A stretch of DNA of 64,000 nucleotides from JABDIP01 sp965237625 (GCA_965237625.1 CBDEGD010000031.1:59894-123893), one strand, 5' to 3'. Shown: positions 7,965 through 18,620, counted from the first letter of the stretch. The notes: a model not told the origin generated them from the letters alone. Numbers and translations are program-made.

Positions 7965-8762
7965 TTAGGCGATATCGGCAACCGCCCGTTTGGCCATCAC
8001 CTTGACCAGCTGGGCCCGGTAGTCTGATGAGGCGTGGATGTCGGCGTTCAGGTCGCTCGCGTCGATGGTGACGCCGTCGACGGCGCTGGGCGACAGGCCG
8101 CCGGCCAAAGCCGCCTCGATATCCGAAGCGCGGAAGACGCCATCGGAGCCGGCGCCGCTGACCGCCACCCGGACGCCGCCGGAAGTCTGGGCCACCATGA
8201 CGCCGGCGATGGCGTAGCGGCTGGCCGGGTTGGGGAACTTCTGATAGCTCGCCTTGGCCGGGATCGGGAACCGGATCTCGGTGACCAACTCGCCCTCGTT
8301 CAATGCCGTCTCGAACAGGCCGGTAAAGAAGTCGTCGGCCGCGACGGTGCGGCTGTCGGTCTGCACCGTGGCCCCGAGCGCCAGCAACGCCGCCGGATAG
8401 TCCGCCGCCGGGTCGTTATTGGCAACCGAGCCGCCGATGGTACCGCGATTGCGCACCTGCGGATCGCCGATGCCGTCGGCCAGGGCCGCCAGTGCCGGGA
8501 TCGCCTGGGCGACCACGTCGGAGGACGCCACATCCGCATGGGTTGTCATGGCGCCGATCACCAGATCGTTGCCGTCCTTGCGGATGCCCGACAGCTCGGC
8601 AATGCCGCCCAGATCGATCACGTCGGAGGGCGATGCCAGACGCTGCTTCAGCGTCGGGATCAGGGTCTGACCGCCGGCCATGAACGTGCCGTCGCTGGCT
8701 CCCTTGACCGCCGCCGCCGCATCCGCGACGGAGGAGGGCTTGTGGTACTCGAACTCATACAT
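7965..8762 (-). CDS. coxM: CoxM-like FAD-binding subunit, molybdenum hydroxylase
   Basis: This is the 265-residue medium subunit of a xanthine dehydrogenase/CO dehydrogenase-type enzyme. It carries FAD to pass electrons from the 2Fe-2S subunit to an acceptor. It shows the FAD-binding motifs 'FMAGGQTLIPTLKQRL' (the AGG-Q-S/T-L motif) near residue 30 and 'TIGGSVANNDPAAD' (the TIGG motif) near residue 108. Length is a little short of the usual 280-290. It is the last gene of the coxG-S-L-M run, 13 bases after coxL. Because the large subunit is of form II, the substrate need not be CO. A broken second copy lies at 4070-5030. Confidence 0.85.
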   Translation of the reverse strand: MYEFEYHKPSSVADAAAAVKGASDGTFMAGGQTLIPTLKQRLASPSDVIDLGGIAELSGIRKDGNDLVIGAMTTHADVASSDVVAQAIPALAALADGIGDPQVRNRGTIGGSVANNDPAADYPAALLALGATVQTDSRTVAADDFFTGLFETALNEGELVTEIRFPIPAKASYQKFPNPASRYAIAGVMVAQTSGGVRVAVSGAGSDGVFRASDIEAALAGGLSPSAVDGVTIDASDLNADIHASSDYRAQLVKVMAKRAVADIA

Positions 8763-8775
8763 GCCTTTTCCCTCC

Positions 8776-11123
8776 CTATTTGGCGGCCTGGATTGCCTGC
8801 CAGACCCTGTTTGGTGTCGCCGGCATCTGCATGTCGGCGCCGATGGCGTCGGTGACGGCGTTCATCACCGCCGGTGGTGCGGCGATGGCTCCGGCCTCAC
8901 CGCAACCCTTCACCCCGAGCGGATTGCTCGGATTGACCGTGGTTGTCATGCCGATCTTGAAGCTCGGCAGGTCGTCGGCACGCGGCATGGTGTAGTCCAT
9001 GTACGAGCCGGTTACGAGCTGGCCGTCGCTATCATAAACGCAGGCCTCCAGCAACGCCTGGCCGACGCCCTGGGCGATGCCGCCATGGACCTGGCCCTCG
9101 ACGATCATCGGATTGATGATGGTGCCGAAATCGTCGACCGCGACGAAATTGGTGATCTCCACCACGCCGGTGTCGGGGTCGATTTCGACCTCGCAGATCT
9201 GGGTGCCGGCAGGGAAGGTGAAGTTCAGCGGATCGTAGAACGCCGACTCCTCCAATCCAGGTTCCAGATCGGCCGGATAGTTGTGCGGCACATAGGCGGC
9301 GAAGGCGACCTCCTGGATCGTCTTCTCCTTGTCGGTGCCGGCCACGGTGAATTTGCCGTCGGCGAATTCGATATCGCCTTCCGACGCCTCCATCAGATGG
9401 GCGGCGATCTTCTTGCCCTTGGCGATGATCTTCTCCGCCGCCTTGACCAGCGCCGATCCGCCCACCGCCAGCGAGCGCGAGCCATACGTCCCCATGCCCA
9501 TGGGCGTCTTCTCGGTGTCGCCATGGATCACCTCGACCTGATCGGCGGGCACGCCGAGATAGGTCGACATGAGCTGGGCGAAGGTGGTCTCGTGGCCCTG
9601 GCCGTGGCTGTGCGCCCCGGTATAGACCAGCACATTGCCGGTGGCATTGAAGCGGATCTTGCCGCTCTCCCACAAGCCGACGCCGGCCCCGAGCGACCCC
9701 ACCGCCGCCGACGGCGCGATGCCGCAGGCCTCGATATAGGAGGAGAAGCCGACACCGTGCAGCTTGCCGCGCGAGGCCGCATCGGCCTTGCGGGCCGCCA
9801 CATTGGCGTAGTCGGCGATCCTCACCGCCTCGTCCATCGACTTGGCGTAGTCGCCGCAATCATAGGTCAGGATCACCGGCGTCTGGTACGGGTAGGCGTC
9901 CGGCGGCACGAAGTTGCGCCGGCGCAGCTCCGCCGGATCGACGCCCAACTCCCGGGCCGCGGTCTCGACGATGCGCTCCACCACATAGGTCGCCTCAGGC
10001 CGTCCGGCGCCGCGATAGGCGTCGACCGGGGAGGTGTTGGTGTAGACCGCCTCCACATTGGCGTGGATTGACGGGATCACGTACTGGCCCGACAGCAGCG
10101 TGGCGTAGAGATAGGTCGGCACGCAGGAGGCGAAGGTGGACAGATAGGCGCCCATATTCGCTATGGTGTCGACCTTCAGGGCGAGGAACTTGCCGTTCTC
10201 ATCCAGAGCCAGTTCGGCCCGTGGTCACATGGTCTCGGCCATGGGCGTCGGACAGGAAGGCTTCCGACCGCTCGCCGGTCCATTTCACCGGCCGGCCGAT
10301 TTTCTTCGACGCCCAGCAGCAGATGGTCTCCTCGGCATAGATGAATATCTTCGAGCCGAAGCCGCCGCCCACATCCGGGGCGATCACATGCAGCTTGTGC
10401 TCCGGCGCGATGCCGACGAAGGCCGACAGCACCAGCCGCGCCACATGCGGGTTCTGGCTGGTGGTGAAGAGGGTGAAGCTCTCCGATCCGGTATCGTAGT
10501 CGCCGATGGCCGCGCGCGGCTCCATGGCGTTGGGGATCAGCCGGTTGTTGACGACGTCGATCTTGGTGACGTGATGGGCGCTTGCGATAGCGGCATCGAC
10601 GGCCGCCTTGTCGCCGATCTCCCAATCGAACACCTGGTTCTTGGCGATCTCTTCATGGACCAGGGGCTGGCTGCCATTGCTGGCCTCGCCGGTGGCGACA
10701 ACCGCCGACAGCACCTCGTAATCGACCTCGACCAGCTCGGCGGCGCTCTTGGCCTCCGCATAGGTGTCGGCGACGATCACCGCCACATGGTCGCCCACAT
10801 AGCGGACCTTGCCGTCGGCCAGGGCCGGATGCGGCCCGGCATTCATCGGCGAGCCGTCCTTGGAGTGGATCATCCAGCCGCAGATCAGGCCGCCCAGCCC
10901 GTCGGCCTTCAAATCCTCGCCGGTCAGCACCGCCCTCGACGCCGGATGCGGCTTCCGCCGCCGCCGTATCGATGCCCTTGATCTTCGCATGGGCATGCGG
11001 TGAGCGCAGGAAATAGGCGTGGGTCTGGTTCGGTCGGTTGATATCGTCGGTATAGCGGCCCTTGCCGGTCAGGAAGCGCTTGTCTTCCTTGCGTTTCAGC
11101 GGGGCTCCGATTCCATCTGGCAT
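8776..11123 (-). pseudogene. coxL: Form II CoxL-like molybdopterin subunit, two frameshifts
   Basis: The large subunit of a molybdenum hydroxylase, about 780 residues, is spread over three frames. Conserved order is intact: N-terminal 'GRYTDDI', 'DVGGGFGSK', 'PVDAYRGAGRPEATYVVERI', 'GAHSHGQGHETTFAQ', 'DDFGTIINPMIVEGQVHGG', 'GVKGCGEAGAIAAPPAVMNA'. The active-site loop is AYRGAGR, the form II signature, not the AYxCSFR of proven CO dehydrogenases. The Glu of GCGEAG is the catalytic base. Frame breaks near 10932 and near 10216 each fit one extra G in a short G run; correcting both restores the family sequence. This suggests sequencing error or very recent decay. GGGG lies about 10 bases before the ATG. 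Confidence 0.8.
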
Positions 11124-11135
11124 CTCATTTTCCCC

Positions 11136-11624
11136 TTATTCGGCGGCGGAACGCGCGGGCACTTGCCCGGCGGCCGACAGGATCGCCTTGACGATGTTGT
11201 GGTAGCCGGTGCAACGGCAGATGTTGCCTTCCAGCCATTCCCGGACATCGTTTTCGGAGGGGTTCGGATTGGTCTGCAGCAGATCGACCGCGCTCATCAC
11301 CATGCCCGGCGTGCAGAAGCCGCATTGCAGGCCGTGATGTTCGCGGAATGCCTCCTGGACCGGATGCAGCGTGCCGTCGGCCGCTGCCAGGCCCTCGATG
11401 GTCGTCACCTGGGCGCCCTCGGCCTGGGCCGCGAGCAGCGTGCAGGATTTCACCGAGCGGCCGTTGACGTGCACCACGCAGGCGCCGCACTGGCTGGTAT
11501 CGCAGCCGACATGGGTGCCGGTCAGCCCCAATGTCTCCCGAATGAACTGAACAAGTAAGGTGCGCGGCTCCGCCGCTTTCGACACTGCCTTACCGTTCAC
11601 CGTCATGGATACGGTGATGGGCAT
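11136..11624 (-). CDS. coxS: CoxS-like 2Fe-2S subunit
   Basis: This is a 162-residue small subunit with both expected clusters: the plant-type ferredoxin site 'CDTSQCGACVVHVNGRSVKSC' type pattern (C-x4-C-x2-C-x(n)-C) near residues 40-62, and the four-helix domain site 'CGFCTPGM' and 'CRCTGY' further on. It relays electrons from the molybdenum centre to FAD. The C-terminal tail is Ala-rich and variable. It lies 12 bases before coxL and is intact, unlike its neighbours. Confidence 0.9.
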   Translation of the reverse strand: MPITVSMTVNGKAVSKAAEPRTLLVQFIRETLGLTGTHVGCDTSQCGACVVHVNGRSVKSCTLLAAQAEGAQVTTIEGLAAADGTLHPVQEAFREHHGLQCGFCTPGMVMSAVDLLQTNPNPSENDVREWLEGNICRCTGYHNIVKAILSAAGQVPARSAAE

Positions 11625-11796
11625 CCGTTCCTCCCAATATATGTCGTCTCGACGCGCGTGATCCGGCCTGTGGCTTGGTGCCGCTATTTGCCGGGTCCGG
11701 CCGGTGCCGGTTCTGTAGAGGCTAGGGTGGCGGCGGGGGGTTGGTCAAGCGCGGTCGGTGCAAGTTTCCCATCCGCGCCTGTCGCGAGGGCCCGCC

Positions 11797-12400
11797 TCAG
11801 TTAAACGTGTAAAATAGCAGCAGCAGCAGCACGAGGACGACCAGCCCGCTGATCCAGGTGACCGGGCTGAGGCCGGAAGCCTGTTTTTCGGCCTCGGATG
11901 CCGGGCGCCGGCGTCGCGGCTGCTGCTATTGGCTCGGCGGCTGGTTCCGCGGCCGGCGGAGGCCCGCCGACGATGGTGGCGAAATTGCCGAAGAAATCAT
12001 TGGCCATCTTCTTCGCCGTGCCGTCGATCAGCCGCGAGCCGATCTGGGCCAGCTTGCCGCCCACATTGGCGTTGACCTCATAGGTCAGGATGGTGGCGTC
12101 GCCATCTTCCGCCAGGGCGACCTTGGCGCCGCCCTTGGCGAAGCCGGCGGCCCCGCCCTTGCCCTCGCCGGAAATGGTGTAGCTCTCCGGCGGGTTCATG
12201 TCGGACAGGGTCACCGCGCCCTGGAACTTCGCCTTTACCGGCCCGACCTTGGCGGTGACCTTGGCGGTCATCTCGGTGTCGGAGGTCTTCACGATCTCCT
12301 CGCAGCCCGGTATCGACTGCTTCAGGATCTCTGGATCGTTCAGCGCATCCCAGACCTGCTGGCGCGGCGCCTCGATCCGGTGTTCACCCTTCATATCCAT
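11797..12400 (-). pseudogene. coxG: CoxG-like membrane-anchored SRPBCC protein, frameshifted
   Basis: This is an SRPBCC/CoxG family protein. 'MDMKGEHRIEAPRQQVWDAL' and 'NDPEILKQSIPGCEEI' are the typical opening, and 'YEVNANVGGKLAQIGSRLID' the end of the domain (residues 1-145). In CoxG proteins the domain is followed by a linker and one C-terminal membrane helix. Here the helix is present ('SPVTWISGLVVLVLLLLLFY') but in the next frame; one extra G near 11899 disrupts the linker. Without correction the frame gives an unrelated Arg-rich tail. CoxG helps anchor or recruit the Mo enzyme to the membrane. It is first in the cox run, 172 bases before coxS. Confidence 0.8.
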
Positions 12401-12463
12401 GGATAGATCGCTCCCCTGTCGGCGGCAGGGTCATCCCTCCGCCATCCCCATTGCGCCGTCAAC

Positions 12464-14600
12464 CTATCCGGCGGCTCGACTGGCCGCAAGCCGTCGTCCG
12501 ACGCCGATATTCCACACCATGAACACCATCAGCGCCGCCGCCCCAGCAAGCTGGACCAGACGCTGTACGGCCACAACAGGGCCAGCCCGACGCAGGCCAT
12601 GACCGGCCGCAGCGGCCACGGGTAGGGTGCCTCCCCGTGGCCCTCGATGGCCGAGATGATGGCGTAGAGGCCGAATGTGCCCGAGACGAAGATGTGGATA
12701 GCGACCGTCAGATCGCCGCTCAGGAACGGCGTATAGGCGAACAGCAACGGCACCACGTAGAGCGCCTTGGCGATCTTCCAGGCGGTCAGCCCGGTGGCCA
12801 TCGGCCTTGTGCCGGCGATGGCCGCCGCCGCGAAGGCGGTCAGGCAGACCGGCGGGGTGACATTGGAATCCTGGCTGAGCCAGAAGATGATCATATGGGC
12901 CGACAGCAGCGCCGTGGTGAGCGCCGCCGGGGCCAATATCAACTCGCGCACCGTGCTGGTCATCTCCGGCGGAATCAGCGCCACCAGAGCCGCCGCGTCG
13001 GTCTGGGACATCGGCTGGCCAAGCCCGGCGATGCTTTCCGGTGGCAGCAGAAACCCGAGAATGCCATTCACGGCCTCCGGCACGGCGCCCGACGCCACCG
13101 CGCCGATCAGCGCCGATTCGGTGATCATGGCGTAGAGGGCAGGAGCCGACAGCGTGGCCAGCACGATATAGGCGGCGGTGACCGGCAGTCCCATGCCGAG
13201 CACCAGGGAGGCGATCGCGATCAGCACGATGGCCACCAGCAGGTTCCCGCCGGCCCAGTCGGATATCATCAGTGAGAAGGTGTTGCCCAGGCCGGTAGTG
13301 GCGATGACGTTGACGATCAGCCCCACGGTAATCAGCAGGATCGCCGTCAGCACCATGGTCTTGGCGCCGAGCGCCAGGGCGTCCAGCACTTTGCGCGGAC
13401 CCATGCGGTTCGGCGTCAGCCAGCTCGCCACGACCACGGAGATAATGGCGAACCCGGCCGCATAGGTCGGCGTGAAGCCATAGACCAGCAGCCCCACCAG
13501 CACCGCCAGGGGCAGCAGGAAGGCGATGCCGCCCTGCTTCAGCACCGGCATGACCCCGAGTGTCTTGCCCTCGACCGGCACCAGGCCCTGCTTCTTTGCC
13601 TCGATGCGCACATAGAAGGCAATGCCGAGGAAGTAGAGCAGCGCCGGCAGGAACGACACGGCGACGATGTCGAGATAGGGGATCTCGGTATAGTTCGCCA
13701 TCACGAAGGCCCCGGCGCCCATGATCGGCGGCATCAACTGGCCGCCGGTCGAGGCGGCGGCCTCCACCCCGGCGGCAAAACGGGGAGGGAAGCCGGATTT
13801 TTTCATCAGCGGAATGGTGATCACGCCGGTCGAGACGGTGTTGGCGACGGCCGATCCGGAGATCGTCCCGGTCAAACCCGAGCCGATCACGGCGACGAAA
13901 CCGGGGCCGCCGATCATCCGTCCGGCCAGCGCCTGGGCGACCTTGATGATGAATTCGCCTGGCGCCCGAGGTGATCAGGAATGAGCCGAACAGGTATGAA
14001 CATGAACACGAAGGTGGAGGAGATGCCGGCGATCATGCCGAACATCCCGTCCTCGCCATAGATGCTTCGTTGCAGCATGGTTTCGTAGGTGAGGCCCGGA
14101 AAGTGCAGCGACCCGCCGAGGAACCGGCCCCACCAGCCGGCATAGGTCAGGGCTATGAGGATCATCACAGGAATGATCCAGCCGGTGGTCCGGCGGGTGA
14201 ACTCCAGGGCGATCAGGATCGTGACCGTGGCGACGACGAAGTCCCAGCCGCTGGTAAAGCTGTCGCCCGACACCGCCCGTTCGCGAAACAGGATATAGAT
14301 CACGCAGCCGACAAGCGTGGCGCCGATGGCGGCATCGATCCAGGCGATTGCCCGCTCACCGGTAGCGGATTCCGGTCGCGCCAGCGGAAAGATCAGCGCG
14401 CAGAGCAGGCCGAACCCGGCGAAATGCAGGGAATTGCGGGTCAGTTCCGGCAGGATGCCAAAGGTGTTGAACCACAGATGCGCCAGCGCCCAGATAATGC
14501 CGGCCCAATAGACCGTGTTGGCCATGAGGCCGGTCAGATGGCGCGGTCCATGGCTATCTTCATGGACGCTCTCTAGGTCGGTTTCAGGCTGCTCCGCCAC
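12464..14600 (-). pseudogene. Fused TRAP transporter permease (DctQM type), frameshifted
   Basis: This is a fused small-plus-large TRAP permease of about 700 residues, the kind paired with TAXI receptors. The N-terminal half (14600 to about 13975) holds 'GFGLLCALIFPLARPE' and 'GRFLGGSLHFPGLTYETMLQ'; the second half holds 'GSGLTGTISGSAVANTVSTG', 'GGQLMPPIMGAGAFVMANYT' and 'VASGAVPEAVNGILGFLLPP'. Between them the frame changes twice within about 35 bases (near 13983 and 13958). One extra C at each place restores 'FGSFLITSGAGEFIIKVAQA'. The C-terminus may also be shifted near 12540, since the next frame encodes a further hydrophobic helix ending at 12464. The start is GTG. Substrate unknown; TAXI-TRAP systems carry organic acids. 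Confidence 0.8.
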
Positions 14601-14629
14601 GCGGAAACCTCATTCTTTAAACCACTCTT

Positions 14630-14719
14630 GTCATTCCCGCGAAGGCGGGAATCCAGGGAGCACGACCTGGACGGCCGAGCCGCCGGAAACACTGGATTCC
14701 CGCCTTCGCGGGAATGACA
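14630..14719. repeat. Palindromic repeat pair (CGCGAAGGCGGGAAT type)
   Basis: Two inverted copies of GTCATTCCCGCGAAGGCGGG face each other across about 45 bases, forming a long hairpin between the TRAP receptor and permease genes. Further copies occur at 34511-34582 and 27691-27714. This repeat family is widespread in alphaproteobacterial intergenic DNA. The rest of 14601-14840 holds no gene. Confidence 0.85.
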
Positions 14720-14840
14720 AGAAGTAGATAGAGGGAATCCCAGATCACAGAACCACCAACGGTACCGACGACGCAAACCGGCGGACAGCTCATAGCCATC
14801 CGCCGGTCCGCGCCGTCGGTTCACCGCACCGGCCGTTGGG

Positions 14841-15869
14841 TCAGTTGCCGCGCAGGCGGGCCGGAATGTCAGCCCCGACCTCCTCGTAGTAGCGCAGGGC
14901 GCCCGGATGCAGGGGCAGGGGCAGGCCGGCCAGGGCCCGGTCAAGTGCCATGGCCTTGGTCGCCGGGTGGATGTTCTGCAGGAATCCGAGGTTCTCGTAG
15001 ATCGTCTTGGTGATCTGATAGACCGCGTCCTCATCCACATCGGCGTTGACCGCCAGGAAGTTCGGCTGGGCGATCGTTCGCACATCCGATGCCTGGCCCG
15101 GATAGGTGCCGGCCGCGATCACGTAAGGCGTCCAGAGGCCGAAGCCGGCATTGGCCCGCTCGATCTGCTCATCGGTGAAGTTGAGCAGTTGGACCTCATC
15201 GCCGACCGCCGCCGCCAGGCGGGTCATCCCGCCGACCGGCACGCCGGCCGCCGGGTTGACCGCGTCGATATTGCCGTTCTGGAAGCCTTCGGCGCTCGGG
15301 TTGTAGCCCACATAGGCGACATCGAAATGGCTGTCCGGGTCGGCGATGCCCAGCCCGCCCAACAGATGCCGGTTCGAGCCTTCGGTCCCGGAGTTGCGGG
15401 CGCCGATGGCGAAGGTCTTGCCCTGCATGGCCACCAGATCGTCGATGGTTCCACTGTCGACGAATTCCTTGCGGATCGCGAAGTGCTCGACGTTCTGCCA
15501 CAGCATAGAGACCGACCGCATATTGGCCTGCGGCCCGTCATCGCTAAGCGGCCCGGAACCGTTGGCGGCATAGGCGCCGAACAGGCCCTGGACGATGGCG
15601 AACTGCACCTGGTCCTCGCGCAGCAGCTTGACGTTCTCGCCGGAACCGGCGGAGGTGATCGCCGACATGGCGATGCCCTGGCGCGGCTCGAGCTTGACCT
15701 TGACCAGCGTGGCGAGCGCCACGCCGACGGGATAGTAGGTGCCACCGGTACCGGCGGTCGCCAGCAGATATGACCGGTTGTCCTGCGCGGCCACCGGCAT
15801 CGCGCTTACAGCCGTCATCGCGGCGACCAGACCGGCGGCCAGCGCCGTCCTGAGCCAATTGAATCGCAT
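14841..15869 (-). CDS. TAXI family TRAP solute-binding protein
   Basis: This is a 342-residue periplasmic receptor with a signal peptide ('MRFNWLRTALAAGLVAAMTA' then a cleavage region AMPVAAQ). The mature protein opens 'YLLATAGTGGTYYPVGVALA', the defining G-T-G-G-T-Y-Y-P motif of TAXI receptors. 'FAIGARNSGTEGSNRHLL' is a second conserved block. It should bind a small organic acid and deliver it to the fused TRAP permease encoded 240 bases downstream. The start is supported by GGAGG eight bases before the ATG. The gap with hairpins between the two genes may let the receptor be made in excess. Confidence 0.9.
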   Translation of the reverse strand: MRFNWLRTALAAGLVAAMTAVSAMPVAAQDNRSYLLATAGTGGTYYPVGVALATLVKVKLEPRQGIAMSAITSAGSGENVKLLREDQVQFAIVQGLFGAYAANGSGPLSDDGPQANMRSVSMLWQNVEHFAIRKEFVDSGTIDDLVAMQGKTFAIGARNSGTEGSNRHLLGGLGIADPDSHFDVAYVGYNPSAEGFQNGNIDAVNPAAGVPVGGMTRLAAAVGDEVQLLNFTDEQIERANAGFGLWTPYVIAAGTYPGQASDVRTIAQPNFLAVNADVDEDAVYQITKTIYENLGFLQNIHPATKAMALDRALAGLPLPLHPGALRYYEEVGADIPARLRGN

Positions 15870-15982
15870 CTGTCGTGCCTCCATGAGTGAGCGAGTTTCC
15901 GCTTCTTCTTGTCGCCGACGCCCCTGTCGGGCGCCGGTCGCAATTCGAAGGCCGGCACTATGCAAGAAAGCCCGACTTCCGG

Positions 15983-16115
15983 CTAGTGTCCCGATTCTGA
16001 AAATCGCATGAGCGAATTGCAGTATCAAAGGGACACTAACTGTATGATTCTGGTGTCGTTCAGTTTCCGAAAACCGGCACATGAAATGTGCCGAACTTCG
16101 AAACCATGACACTAG
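15983..16115. repeat. 133-bp element with terminal inverted repeats, copy 1
   Basis: The element begins CTAGTGTC and ends GACACTAG, a perfect 8-bp inverted repeat. Inside are a first stem (AGTGTCCC with GGGACACT) and a second with CGGCACAT-GAA-ATGTGCCG at its tip. Copies of exactly the same length occur at 45167-45299 and 53347-53479. Here it lies between two divergently read genes. The remainder of 15870-16236 shows no gene. Confidence 0.85.
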
Positions 16116-16236
16116 TGCCCAGCATGCCGAACGGATGATCGGCCTGATCGCATAGGGCCTTGGCCCTTGCCGGGCTATTCGCCATACTCGCCGCTTCGCC
16201 TTGGCGTGAGTCCGCCAGTCTCTCGGAGGTTCATCG

Positions 16237-17709
16237 GTGGCGCGTACTTCCCCCGCCGGCATTCCGCGCCGCATATTCGCGGTCGCGGGGCTGATCGCTT
16301 TCGCCGGCCTGGCCGGCGGAGATGTGGCACTCGCCGCGGAAACCGCCGGGGATCACGGCGCCCCGCATCTGGACGGAGCGCAGTTGACGCTTCTCTCGGT
16401 GGTGCCTTTCGCCGGCATTCTGCTGTCGATCGCGATCTTCCCGCTGGTGCTGCCGCTGTTCTGGCACCGCCATTTCGGCAAGGTGTCGGCGATATGGGCC
16501 TTCGGTTTCCTCGTCCCGTTCGCCGTACAGTTCGGCTGGGAGCTGGCGCTGTTCGAAGTGCTGCACGTGGCCCTGCTGGAATACATTCCCTTCATCATCC
16601 TGCTGGGTGTGTTGTTCACCGTGGCAGGCGGTGTCCGGGTCACGGGCTCACTGGCCGGCACGCCGGTGGTCAATGTAGGAATGTTGGCGATCGGTACCGT
16701 CATCGCCAGCTGGATGGGCACCACCGGCGCCGCCATGCTGCTGATCCGGCCCTTGCTGAAGGCCAATGAGAATCGCCGGTACAAGGTTCACACGGTGGTC
16801 TTCTTCATCTTCCTGGTGGCCAATATCGGCGGCTCTCTGACGCCCCTCGGCGATCCGCCGCTGTTTCTGGGTTTCCTGAAGGGCGTCGACTTCTTCTGGC
16901 CGACGACCCACATGTTCGTGCCCATGGTGATCACCGCCGGGATCCTGCTGGCGCTGTATTTCGCCGTCGACGCCTATTTGTTCGGCAAGGAGGGCGGCAC
17001 GCTCGCCCATGCCGAGGACGATACCGGCGAGAAGCTGGGTATCGAAGGCTCTATCAACATCCTGTTGCTGGTGGCGGTCGTTGGCGCGGTGCTGCTGAGC
17101 GGGCTGTGGCGGCCGGGGATCAGCTTCGATGTGTTCCATGTACCTGTCGAACTGCAGAATCTGGCCCGCGATGTGCTGCTGATCCTCATCGCCGGCGGCT
17201 CGCTGCTGCTGACCAGCGCGGAAAGCCGGCGCATGAATGCCTTCAGCTGGTTCCCGATCGTCGAGGTCGCGAAGCTGTTCGCCGGCATCTTCCTGACCAT
17301 CATCCCGGCGATCGCCATCCTGAAGGCGGGCACCGATGGCGCGCTCGGCGCGATCGTTTCCGCGGTCACCGACGATGCCGGCCAGCCGGTCAATATGGCC
17401 TATTTCTGGCTGACCGGAATCCTGTCCAGCTTCCTGGACAATGCGCCGACCTATCTGGTGTTCTTCAACACTGCCGGAGGCGATCCTGAGATCCTAATGG
17501 GACCGCTCGGCCAGACACTGCTGGCGATCTCCGCCGGCGCGGTTTTCATGGGCGCCAACACTTATATTGGCAACGCGCCCAATTTCATGGTGCGGGCGAT
17601 CGCCGAGGAGCGCGGCGTGCCGATGCCGAGCTTCTTCGGTTATATGCTGTGGTCGGGCCTGATCCTGCTGCCGATCTTCGCCGTCGTATCCTGGATCTTC
17701 TTCGGCTAG
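16237..17709 (+). CDS. NhaD-type sodium:proton antiporter
   Basis: This is a 490-residue inner-membrane protein with a cleavable-looking N-terminal helix ('FAVAGLIAFAGLAGGDVALA') and about twelve further helices. Motifs such as 'WMGTTGAAMLLIRPLLKANE', 'ANIGGSLTPLGDPPLFLGFL' and 'FLDNAPTYLVFFNTAGG' match NhaD-like members of the ion transporter (ArsB/NhaD, CitMHS-like) superfamily, in which the two G-x-x-(T)P-x-G-D and D-N-A-P loops line the transport site. It likely exchanges Na+ for H+; a role in organic anion transport is less likely but possible. The start is assigned as GTG at 16237, with GGAGG about 9 bases upstream. It is convergent with the stress protein gene. Confidence 0.85.
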   Translation: MARTSPAGIPRRIFAVAGLIAFAGLAGGDVALAAETAGDHGAPHLDGAQLTLLSVVPFAGILLSIAIFPLVLPLFWHRHFGKVSAIWAFGFLVPFAVQFGWELALFEVLHVALLEYIPFIILLGVLFTVAGGVRVTGSLAGTPVVNVGMLAIGTVIASWMGTTGAAMLLIRPLLKANENRRYKVHTVVFFIFLVANIGGSLTPLGDPPLFLGFLKGVDFFWPTTHMFVPMVITAGILLALYFAVDAYLFGKEGGTLAHAEDDTGEKLGIEGSINILLLVAVVGAVLLSGLWRPGISFDVFHVPVELQNLARDVLLILIAGGSLLLTSAESRRMNAFSWFPIVEVAKLFAGIFLTIIPAIAILKAGTDGALGAIVSAVTDDAGQPVNMAYFWLTGILSSFLDNAPTYLVFFNTAGGDPEILMGPLGQTLLAISAGAVFMGANTYIGNAPNFMVRAIAEERGVPMPSFFGYMLWSGLILLPIFAVVSWIFFG

Positions 17710-17729
17710 GGCTGACGCCTGCCGAACGC

Positions 17730-18557
17730 TTAGTGCGACATCACAATCGGGATCGGGCATTTGTTCAGCATGTCGCGGGTCACGCCGCCCAGGAGGGCTT
17801 CGCGCCAGCGCGGCCGGCTGTAGGCGCCAAGAACGATCATGTCGGCCTTCAGATCGGCGGCATAGGACATGATGATCTTGGCCAGATCACCGCGTTCCAT
17901 GATGTCGCTTTCCTGCTGCGCCTTGATGTCGTGGCGCTTCAGATAGGTCGCCAGATCGGCGCCGCTTTCGAACCGGCTGTGCGGCTTGTCGGTGGTCAGC
18001 ACGAAGACCTTGTCGGCCTGCTCCAGAAGCGGCATGGCGTCGCGCACCGCGTGGGCCGCCTCGCGGACGTCTTTCCAGGCGATCAGAATGCGCTTGCCGA
18101 TGGCATCCGGCTCCCATTCGACCGGCAGCACCAGCGTCGCACATGCGGCCTGTCCGACCAGCTCGTCGATGCCGTAGATGTTGACGTGGTCCTCATAGAC
18201 CCAGCCATGATCCTCGCTAACCACGATCAGATCGGCATAGTAGCTGCGGGTGGCGAGCAGCTCATTGTGATCGCCTTCCAGCACCTCCCATGTCCATTTG
18301 ATGCCCTCGGCCTTGCAGCGCTTGGTGATCTCGGCCTCGACCGCCTCCGCCTTTTCCCGGGCGATGGCCGTCGCCTCGGCGATATAGGCCGCCGAGGCGC
18401 CGCGCCCCTGGATCGCCGCCGGCATGCCCGCCGGCGTCGTCAGATAAGCGATCTCCACATGGGCGCCATGCTGTTTGGCGACGTGCACCGTGGTCTCGAA
18501 GCGCTTCATATGCGCGTCGTCATTCGCCATGTGCAGCAGGATGTTCTTGATCGGCAT
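17730..18557 (-). CDS. Tandem UspA universal stress protein
   Basis: This is a 275-residue cytoplasmic protein of two Usp domains. Each begins with a beta strand of the 'IKNILLHMAND' or 'KRILIAWKD' kind, and the second ends 'MIVLGAYSRPRWREALLGGV' followed by T-R-D-M, the G-x2-G-x9-G-(S/T)-type ATP-binding loop of the family. Double-domain Usp proteins act in stress survival in many alphaproteobacteria. The internal Met at 18557 gives the standard start and has AAGGTGG upstream. It follows the antiporter gene at 18621 by 63 bases and is probably co-transcribed with it. Confidence 0.9.
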   Translation of the reverse strand: MPIKNILLHMANDDAHMKRFETTVHVAKQHGAHVEIAYLTTPAGMPAAIQGRGASAAYIAEATAIAREKAEAVEAEITKRCKAEGIKWTWEVLEGDHNELLATRSYYADLIVVSEDHGWVYEDHVNIYGIDELVGQAACATLVLPVEWEPDAIGKRILIAWKDVREAAHAVRDAMPLLEQADKVFVLTTDKPHSRFESGADLATYLKRHDIKAQQESDIMERGDLAKIIMSYAADLKADMIVLGAYSRPRWREALLGGVTRDMLNKCPIPIVMSH

Positions 18558-18620
18558 GGTCCACCTTCGCGTCGAAAGCCTGCCCTGCATATGCCCCAGC
18601 AATTGGCCGGGCGCAATGAT

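Noticed and set aside
14841..16274. Longer start for the TAXI receptor that would reach 16274
   Set aside because: The extension translates the 133-bp repeat and would place the signal peptide deep inside the protein. GGAGG before 15869 supports the short form.
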